Origin: an uncultured Dorea sp. | GTDB lineage: Bacteria; Bacillota; Clostridia; Lachnospirales; Lachnospiraceae | DNA length: 11,677 nt | Direction of reading: 5' to 3' | NCBI RefSeq assembly: GCF_934294775.1 | Contig: NZ_CAKRAH010000073.1 | Coordinates: 1-11,677 of the forward strand | Shown: piece after piece, positions 7,089 through 11,677 of the stretch | Layout of the letters: the number at the start of each line of letters is the position of its first letter | Position numbering within the stretch: the first letter of the stretch is position 1 | Made by a program: the position numbers and the translations under genes | The notes under the pieces: generated by a model | Database searches by the model: none | Told to the model about the DNA's origin: nothing | What the model saw: the letters and a program-made list of their open reading frames with translations, nothing else

Positions 7089-8018
7089 TTATTCGAACAG
7101 ATCTGTAGACAAATATCTGTCCGCCGAATCCGGGAAGATTGTTATAATCGTCTTACCCTGATTTTCTGGTCTTTTTGCAATTTGGGCTGCTGCAAAGAGT
7201 GCCGCTCCTGCAGATATACCGATAAAGTTTCCTTCTTTTCTGGCTGCTTTTCTTACCGTCTCATAAGCCTCATCATCTGTCACCGTGATCACTTCATCCA
7301 GAAGTTCTACATCTGTAACCGGTGCGATCATGCCGCCTCCGATTCCCTGTATCTTATGTGGTCCTGCTTCTCCACCGGAGAGTACCGGGCATCCGGCAGG
7401 TTCTACACCAATGATCTGAATATCCGGATTTTTTTCTTTTAAGAATTTCCCGGTTCCACTGATTGTTCCACCGGTTCCGACCGTTGCAACAAAGATATCC
7501 ACATTTTCACCGGTATCTTTCCATATCTCCGGACCGGTTGTCTGATAATGTGCTTCCGGGTTGGATGGGTTGCCGCCTTGTCCGGTTATGATTGCATTTT
7601 CTGTCTGTTCCAGGATCTCGGCTGCTTTTTCATTCGCCCCGCCCATATTCTTTTCTCCTGGTGTCAGGACTACTTTTGCCCCGTAAGCTTCCAGTATCCG
7701 GATTCTTTCTTTACTCATGGAGTCCGGCATGACGATGACCGCCTGATATCCTTTCGCTGCTGCAATTGCCGCAAGGCCGATGCCTGTATTACCACTTGTG
7801 GCTTCAATGATTGTTCCGCCCGGTTTTAATCTTCCATCTCGTTCAGCCTGTTCGATCATATTCTTTGCAATTCTGTCTTTCACACTGCCCGTTGGATTGA
7901 ATACTTCCAGCTTTGCAAGAATCTTTCCTTCGAATCCTGCTTCTTTTTCAAATTTGTGTAATCTGAGAAGAGGTGTATTTCCAACCAGTTCTGTAATGTC
8001 ATCTGCTATATTTGCCAT
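7089..8018 (-). CDS. cysK: Cysteine synthase A (O-acetylserine sulfhydrylase)
   Basis: A 309-residue PLP enzyme that makes L-cysteine from O-acetylserine and sulfide. The PLP lysine is Lys47 in NPTGSVKDR (41-49); the substrate loop ATSGNTG is at 73-79; the phosphate-binding GTGGTISG is at 181-188; KIQGIGGG (222-229) and GISAGAA (267-273) are also present. The C-terminus DSADRYLSTDLF is close to the usual GERYLST ending, which in other CysK proteins is near the serine acetyltransferase contact. I choose ATG at 8018, with AAAGGAG 6 bases upstream, over an in-frame TTG at 8039. No serine acetyltransferase gene is in the window. It is the second gene after the cysteine attenuator, so its control by cysteine supply makes direct physiological sense. 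Confidence 0.96.
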   Translation of the reverse strand: MANIADDITELVGNTPLLRLHKFEKEAGFEGKILAKLEVFNPTGSVKDRIAKNMIEQAERDGRLKPGGTIIEATSGNTGIGLAAIAAAKGYQAVIVMPDSMSKERIRILEAYGAKVVLTPGEKNMGGANEKAAEILEQTENAIITGQGGNPSNPEAHYQTTGPEIWKDTGENVDIFVATVGTGGTISGTGKFLKEKNPDIQIIGVEPAGCPVLSGGEAGPHKIQGIGGGMIAPVTDVELLDEVITVTDDEAYETVRKAARKEGNFIGISAGAALFAAAQIAKRPENQGKTIITIFPDSADRYLSTDLFE

Positions 8019-8048
8019 ACCGTTCTCCTTTCTTATCAATACTGTATT

Positions 8049-8495
8049 CTAAGCAAATTTCTCTGCTCTGTTGTTCGGTTCATTCCAGTAACTTTCATCC
8101 GGTCCAAGTCCTACGATCTGGTATGGATTTTCTTCTTTGGTTCCGAGAAGTTCTTCTTGTTTGATCTTTTCGAAATCTGCAAATTCTTTATACTCCGGAA
8201 TGCTGTATAATTCTTTTGCGTAATTCCAAAGGTTGTCATAATCCCTCAATGCATTTCTGTTCAGTCTCTGTTTGAAATAATAGACTGCATCGAACCGGAT
8301 CAAGATGTCGTATAATCGCTTGTCTTCCTCTGTAATCTCATTTCCTTCCAGGTATCTGTTGTCATTCAACAACTTTTCCAGATTATCGAGGATCTGAAAT
8401 GTATGACCATATGCTTTTTCATACGCTTCCTGCGTAACTGCTTTTCCGGCCGCTTTTATTTCTTTTTGTAGTTCATCAATCAGTTTTACTGCCAT
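8049..8495 (-). CDS. Stand-alone C-terminal (helical) domain of a Xi-class glutathione transferase
   Basis: A 148-residue protein matching only the C-terminal half of the Xi-class proteins in this window. Shared stretches include EAYEKAY, NRYLEGNEITEEDKRLYDILIRFD, LRDYDNLWNYAKELY and the tail GLGPDESYW (compare AKGPDEEAW in the paralogue at 348-1313). The thioredoxin-like half with the catalytic Cys and the TVPAL loop is absent. It is not an obvious fragment: it has its own ATG with AAAGGAG 7 bases upstream, an intact frame and a 30-base gap to cysK. The protein has no cysteine and no methionine beyond the initiator. It is the first full gene after the attenuator. It may be a partner or sensor subunit for the full-length paralogues, or a domain-loss product kept for another reason; no catalytic role can be assigned. 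Confidence 0.82.
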   Translation of the reverse strand: MAVKLIDELQKEIKAAGKAVTQEAYEKAYGHTFQILDNLEKLLNDNRYLEGNEITEEDKRLYDILIRFDAVYYFKQRLNRNALRDYDNLWNYAKELYSIPEYKEFADFEKIKQEELLGTKEENPYQIVGLGPDESYWNEPNNRAEKFA

Positions 8496-8557
8496 TTTCG
8501 AACTCCTTTCATCTTGTCCGCTTATCAGCTTTGGCTTTTTTACGGATACTATGGTAT

Positions 8558-8595
8558 AACAAAAGCGGATACATCCTGATATCGTGTACCCGCTT
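8558..8595 (-). terminator. Attenuator terminator in the cys operon leader
   Basis: On the minus strand AAGCGGGTACA (8595-8585) pairs with TGTATCCGCTT (8573-8563) as an 11-pair helix with one G-U pair and an 11-base loop. UUUUGUU (8564-8558) follows. It stands 42 bases after the stop of the leader peptide and 62 bases before the first full gene, the place expected of an attenuator rather than an end-of-operon terminator. Confidence 0.85.
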
Positions 8596-8637
8596 CTTCT
8601 TATCTCTATCTTATCTCAGGTAACATGATATGCATAA

Positions 8638-8721
8638 CTAATAAGCTGTATTCATCATCGACATCATACAGCAACAACACATCATGTTCTTTTTGCTTGT
8701 TTCTACATATCTTCTTACCAT
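8638..8721 (-). CDS. 27-residue cysteine/methionine leader peptide
   Basis: ATG at 8721 is preceded by AAAAGGAG (8731-8738) with 9 bases of spacing. The frame runs 27 codons to TAG at 8640-8638. Residues 1-12 are MVRRYVETSKKN, residues 13-23 are MMCCCCMMSMM, and the end is NTAY. The four consecutive Cys codons (TGT TGT TGC TGT, 8679-8668) and six Met codons flanking them are far beyond chance. The peptide lies between a strong promoter and a terminator hairpin, directly upstream of cysK and a cystine-type importer. It is therefore best read as a sensor of charged Cys-tRNA whose translation rate sets the leader RNA fold; the peptide itself probably has no function after synthesis. A role as a small thiol or metal-binding peptide is the alternative. 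Confidence 0.85.
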   Translation of the reverse strand: MVRRYVETSKKNMMCCCCMMSMMNTAY

Positions 8722-8775
8722 CGCTTTGTTCTCCTTTTTGTATTTTAGTTTTCCTATCTGTTTGATATGTTTTGT

Positions 8776-8804
8776 ATTATATTCATATATTTCCTATTTG
8801 TCAA
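8776..8804 (-). promoter_or_regulatory. Sigma-A promoter of the cys operon
   Basis: On the minus strand TTGACA (8804-8799) and TATAAT (8781-8776) are both perfect consensus hexamers, separated by exactly 17 bases. The region is very AT-rich. Transcription should start near 8769, about 48 bases before the leader peptide start. A consensus promoter fits control downstream of initiation, by attenuation, though a repressor site cannot be excluded. Confidence 0.9.
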
Positions 8805-8868
8805 CTATGTTTTATAGATTTTATTTGTTTTTATTTTTGTACAATTTTAACGTAGTAAATTATCACAC

Positions 8869-8899
8869 AAAAAATGAAGGAGCTTTCATATCTCCTTCA
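8869..8899 (-). terminator. Intrinsic terminator after the GH31 gene
   Basis: TGAAGGAG (8899-8892 on the minus strand) pairs perfectly with CTCCTTCA (8882-8875) across a 9-base loop, followed by six U (8874-8869). It lies about 30 bases after the stop of the glycosidase gene and about 65 bases before the -35 box of the cys operon promoter, so it insulates the two operons. Confidence 0.92.
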
Positions 8900-8930
8900 C
8901 CTTTTCATCTGCATCTATTTCTTTCCTCTT

Positions 8931-11312
8931 TTATGCTAACAGCACTTCACTCAACATACCACATACGGATTCCGGCAGATGCATTGTCTGTAAGATTCCG
9001 ATCATCTCTGTCGGTGTTTTTCCGGCTTTCATATATGCATATATTTTTTCTTTTGTATCGTATTCTATCTCCGCACGGTATAATGCTTTGTATACCTCGC
9101 TTATTTTATCATTCTCTGCAATTGAAGTTTCTTTTGCAAATGTAACACAGATCTGCTCTGTTACATTCTGTCCGGAAATTACAACTGTATATATATGACG
9201 TTCTGGGTCATATGCCGTCTGTGCTTCAATTTTATTTTCTCCTACAGTTACAACCAGCTCTTCCGGATTCATAATTCCGTAGAACTCAAGTCTCCAGGAT
9301 CTCTTTGTCGGAATTACAGAAAGATTTCCCTTTGCCGCATGGATCACGAATTTTTGTTTATTTTCCCATTCAAATTCTGTCTGTGCCCAGTTCTCCGACT
9401 TATCTTCGCAGGTATCGCCTTCGTCTTCCCACATCGTAAAACTATTTTTTGCTCCCGGAAATACCTTGACTGTCATATTCCCCGGATTCTCTACAGAATT
9501 TGTAAATTCTGTCAGATCTGCTATCGGAATGATTGCTCCTGCCTTTGCCAGCACTGGGATCTCCTCCAGTGTCCTGTAAAGTTCCAGCATACGTCCGCCT
9601 TCATATTTCATGCCACTGAAGAAATCGAACCACTGTCCCTCGGGAATCCATATCTTAACGGATGCTGCCCCGGCCGTTTTATCCATTGGTTTTGTAATCG
9701 GGCATGCGATCATTTCTGTTCCAAAATAATATTCATTCGGTACCTGATATGCCTCCTGCCGCTCCGGCTCCAGGTAATACATCGGTCTGATCAATGGCTG
9801 TCCGTCATGGCTTGCATGATAATTCATGGTATAGAGATACGGAATCAGCTCATGACGAAGTTTCAGATATCGTTTCATGATATTTTCCGAGATTTTATTA
9901 TATTTCCACGGTTCTTTCCCAGTAAACATACTATTCGAACTATGCAGTCTCATAATCGGGGAGAATACTCCAAATTGCAGCCATCTGGTAGAAAGCTCTT
10001 CATCTTTATATCCATGCATGTGTCCACCAATATCATGGCTCCACCATCCATATCCTGCATTACTTGCATTTGCAGTAAAATATGGTTGAAATGCCAGGGA
10101 ATCCCAGCTGATAATCGTGTCTCCGGAAAAACCGATCGGATACCGGTGACTTCCCATTCCTGCATATCTTGAGAATGTTAATGGCCTTTTTCCTCTTCTT
10201 GCACTATCCAGATAATGATAATGATTCAGCATCCAGAGTGGATCAAGACCAGGTATTTTACTCAGACCGCCCTGTTGCCAGTCTACCCACCAGAAATCAA
10301 CTCCGTCCTCTTCATTCGGATGATGCAGATACTGGAAGTATGCTTTCAGGAACTTCGGATCTGTAATATCGAAATTCACCGGTTCCTCCTTCTTCCAGTC
10401 TCTTCCCATAGCTTCTGCCATTTCACGGTAATGTTCTTCATGAGCCTTTACACCATCGGCAGGATGTACATTCAATGTTACCTTTAGGCCGTGATCATGA
10501 AGCCATCTCATGAAGCCCTTCGGATCCGGGAATAATTCTTTATTCCATGTATAGCCGGTCCAGCCGCTTCCATATTTCGGATCAATATCAACCAGATGCC
10601 AGTCCATATCAATGACTGATACTGCAAATGGTATTTCTTCATTTTCGAATCGGGTAATCAGATCTTTATATTCATCTGCCGTATAACGATAGTATCTGCT
10701 CCACCAGTTTCCTAATGCATATCTTGGAAGTAACGGTGTATTGCCGGTCAGACGATAATAGTCTTTCAGGCAATGCTGATATTCATGCCCGTATCCAAAG
10801 AAATAGATATCTGTACATTTTTCTTTTCTTGGCTCTACCCATCCATCTTCCGTGAGCACAAGCGATCTGCTGTCATCCAGGATTCCATATCCGAATTTTG
10901 AGATAATGCCATGCTCTAATTCAATCGCACCATCTGCCTCATCCAGCGTTCTTGCCGTTCCCCGCAAGTCTGTTGCCTCTTCTCCATAGTGCCAGATACT
11001 GTGATATACACTGATATTTCCTCTGACCTGCACAGACAGGCCATAATTGGTAAACTCTTTCTTATTATAAATAAGATGAATCTTAGAAGTAATAATCTCC
11101 AAAGAATCTTCACTTTCAATGACCTGATACTTAGGTACTTCAAACTTACGGTTTACAACACACTGCGTCGCCCGGTCTTCGAATTGTCCGTCTTCACTAT
11201 ATTCCAGACGTATCATTTCTTCTGTCAGCAGTGTAAGTCTGTATTTTTCTCCCTGGACAATTGCTCCTTTATCCGCCTGTCCATTTGTATTGATTCGGTA
11301 TAACTGTTCCAT
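8931..11312 (-). CDS. GH31 family alpha-glycosidase (alpha-glucosidase-like)
   Basis: A 793-residue glycoside hydrolase of family 31, which cleaves alpha-linked sugars with retention. The N-terminal beta domain spans about residues 1-195. The barrel then shows FAVSVIDMDWH (229-239), the nucleophile Asp344 in WWVDWQQGG, PLTFSRYAGMGSHRYPIGFSGDT (from 377) with acid/base Asp398, and GYGWWSHDIGGH. Beta domains follow (a DUF5110-like part includes FPGAKNSFTMWEDEGDT). The last 70 or so residues form a helical tail of unknown role. No signal peptide is visible, so it should act in the cytoplasm on imported oligosaccharides. That fits the sugar ABC transporter remnants 26 bases upstream. The start has a modest ribosome binding site (AAAGGGAA). 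Alpha-glucosidase is likely, but alpha-xylosidase and other GH31 specificities cannot be ruled out. Confidence 0.92.
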   Translation of the reverse strand: MEQLYRINTNGQADKGAIVQGEKYRLTLLTEEMIRLEYSEDGQFEDRATQCVVNRKFEVPKYQVIESEDSLEIITSKIHLIYNKKEFTNYGLSVQVRGNISVYHSIWHYGEEATDLRGTARTLDEADGAIELEHGIISKFGYGILDDSRSLVLTEDGWVEPRKEKCTDIYFFGYGHEYQHCLKDYYRLTGNTPLLPRYALGNWWSRYYRYTADEYKDLITRFENEEIPFAVSVIDMDWHLVDIDPKYGSGWTGYTWNKELFPDPKGFMRWLHDHGLKVTLNVHPADGVKAHEEHYREMAEAMGRDWKKEEPVNFDITDPKFLKAYFQYLHHPNEEDGVDFWWVDWQQGGLSKIPGLDPLWMLNHYHYLDSARRGKRPLTFSRYAGMGSHRYPIGFSGDTIISWDSLAFQPYFTANASNAGYGWWSHDIGGHMHGYKDEELSTRWLQFGVFSPIMRLHSSNSMFTGKEPWKYNKISENIMKRYLKLRHELIPYLYTMNYHASHDGQPLIRPMYYLEPERQEAYQVPNEYYFGTEMIACPITKPMDKTAGAASVKIWIPEGQWFDFFSGMKYEGGRMLELYRTLEEIPVLAKAGAIIPIADLTEFTNSVENPGNMTVKVFPGAKNSFTMWEDEGDTCEDKSENWAQTEFEWENKQKFVIHAAKGNLSVIPTKRSWRLEFYGIMNPEELVVTVGENKIEAQTAYDPERHIYTVVISGQNVTEQICVTFAKETSIAENDKISEVYKALYRAEIEYDTKEKIYAYMKAGKTPTEMIGILQTMHLPESVCGMLSEVLLA

Positions 11313-11338
11313 TTTATTCCCTTTCCCTCTATATTTAT

Positions 11339-11587
11339 TTAACCTTTGACAGAACCTGCCGCAACACCTGCAACAAAACGTTTCTGGAAGATGGTATATA
11401 CAACGATTACCGGTACGATAGAAATTACAGTTGCTGCAAACAGACCGCCGTAATTCGTCGCATATCTTCCATTAAACATGGTAAGTCCTACTGCCAAAAG
11501 CTGTTTCTTTTCATTATCGATCATCAGATATGGCCATAAGTAATCTTCCCATACCCATAAGAACTGGAAAATCGCAATTGCGGATAT
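11339..11587 (-). pseudogene. 3' part of a CUT1-type sugar ABC transporter permease (truncated)
   Basis: The open frame gives 82 residues ending in FQKRFVAGVAAGSVKG, the standard C-terminus of MalG-like permeases of carbohydrate ABC importers. It begins ISAIAIFQFLWVWEDYLWP, which matches the membrane segment following the EAA loop in this family. A normal protein would have about 190 more residues before this, but an in-frame TGA at 11590-11588 and unrelated sequence upstream interrupt it. An internal ATG at 11524 exists, but no good ribosome binding site is seen. The stop is 26 bases before the GH31 start, the usual permease-then-glycosidase order. It is either a gene cut by deletion or a mis-assembly at the window end. 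Confidence 0.8.
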
Positions 11588-11677
11588 TCACCCATAACTG
11601 CCATTCCTTTATCGGCTTTTGTATCCGTTTTTCCACTATAAGCAGTCGTTTCAGTCTTTCCACATCCGCACAACATC
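11524..11677 (-). pseudogene. 5' part of a sugar-binding lipoprotein gene, broken at its 3' side
   Basis: The minus-strand frame entering from the window edge reads MLCGCGKTETTAYSGKTDTK and continues ADKGMAVMGEYP. MLCGC is the end of a lipoprotein signal peptide (lipobox LCGC). The following Ser/Thr/Lys-rich linker is typical of extracellular solute-binding lipoproteins of clostridial sugar importers. After about position 11590 the DNA matches a permease in a different reading frame, and the lipoprotein frame ends at TGA (11526-11524) with residues that look non-native. The protein therefore lacks its entire ligand-binding domain. The start codon is probably outside the window. Confidence 0.65.

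Larger units (their letters stand above)
8558..8769 (-). promoter_or_regulatory. Transcribed leader with alternative hairpins (cysteine attenuator)
   Basis: Segment 1, AACATGATGTGT (8688-8677), covers the first Met and Cys codons. It can pair over 12 positions (two G-U) with GCATATCATGTT (8633-8622). Inside this sits a perfect 7-pair hairpin, GCTGTAT (8672-8666) with ATACAGC (8651-8645). Segment 2, TGTTACCTG (8625-8617), overlaps the end of the segment-1 partner. It can pair with CGGGTACA (8592-8585), the 5' arm of the terminator, with one bulged base. A ribosome stalled on the Cys codons would mask segment 1, free segment 2 and prevent the terminator. A ribosome reaching the stop at 8640-8638 would cover segment 2 and let the terminator form. 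I see no T-box or SAM riboswitch hallmarks. Transcript start near 8769 is inferred from the promoter; pairings are read by eye and not folded. Confidence 0.78.

Noticed and set aside
8019..8039. A seven-codon longer cysK beginning at an in-frame TTG.
   Set aside because: The ATG at 8018 has AAAGGAG at ideal spacing, and that binding site would fall inside the longer form.
8496..8769. Whether the leader is a Cys T-box or a SAM riboswitch, the usual Firmicutes solutions.
   Set aside because: I find no T-box antiterminator consensus (TGGNACC-type) or specifier-loop layout, and no SAM-I core. The small poly-Cys frame and its hairpins explain the region better.
8684..9145. A 153-codon plus-strand frame with a hydrophobic translation resembling a membrane protein.
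   Set aside because: It runs antisense through the cys promoter, the GH31 terminator and the end of the GH31 gene, has no ribosome binding site, and its hydrophobic character comes from AT-rich promoter DNA and the complement of Lys/Glu-rich codons.
9195..10172. A 325-codon plus-strand frame.
   Set aside because: It lies wholly antisense to the GH31 gene, whose catalytic motifs are intact; its translation is Cys/His/Ile-rich and domain-free, as expected of a shadow frame.
1..11677. CRISPR arrays, insertion sequences, tRNA or rRNA genes, phage or defence genes.
   Set aside because: No direct-repeat arrays, transposase motifs, cloverleaf or rRNA-like sequence were seen on either strand.

Overview
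The window looks like chromosomal DNA of a low-to-moderate GC Firmicute, most probably a gut Lachnospiraceae-type clostridium. This is inferred from strong AGGAGG-type ribosome binding sites, intrinsic terminators with U-tracts, gene content and protein style; no marker gene proves it. Every gene I can support lies on the minus strand, so transcription runs from high to low coordinates.

Right end (11677 to 8869): the start of an ABC sugar-binding lipoprotein gene is joined, out of frame, to the last 82 codons of a CUT1-type sugar permease. A complete GH31 alpha-glycosidase and a clean terminator follow. This is the end of a carbohydrate uptake operon that appears to have lost its middle, or to be mis-assembled.

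Centre (8804 to 1972): a near-consensus sigma-A promoter starts a transcript with a roughly 270-base leader. The leader encodes a 27-residue peptide with the core MMCCCCMMSMM, followed by mutually exclusive hairpins and an intrinsic terminator. I read this as a ribosome-mediated cysteine (perhaps cysteine plus methionine) attenuator. It precedes eight closely spaced genes: a stand-alone C-terminal domain of a Xi-class glutathione transferase, cysteine synthase, two full-length Xi-class (glutathionyl-hydroquinone reductase family) proteins with altered active-site motifs, a GNAT acetyltransferase, and a polar amino acid ABC importer (binding lipoprotein, permease, ATPase). A long imperfect hairpin with a U-tract follows the ATPase.

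Left (1795 to 281): a second GNAT gene overlaps, by an ATGA, a third full-length Xi-class protein that keeps the canonical CPWA motif. A strong hairpin terminator ends this unit. A further gene, of which only the first 19 codons are inside the window, starts at 59.

Taken together, the centre and left look like a sulfur-amino-acid acquisition module. It would import cystine or a modified cysteine, N-acetylate it, release or exchange the thiol with Cys-based reductases, and make cysteine with CysK, switched on when charged Cys-tRNA is scarce. The gene families and RNA elements are read from the sequence; the pathway is inference.
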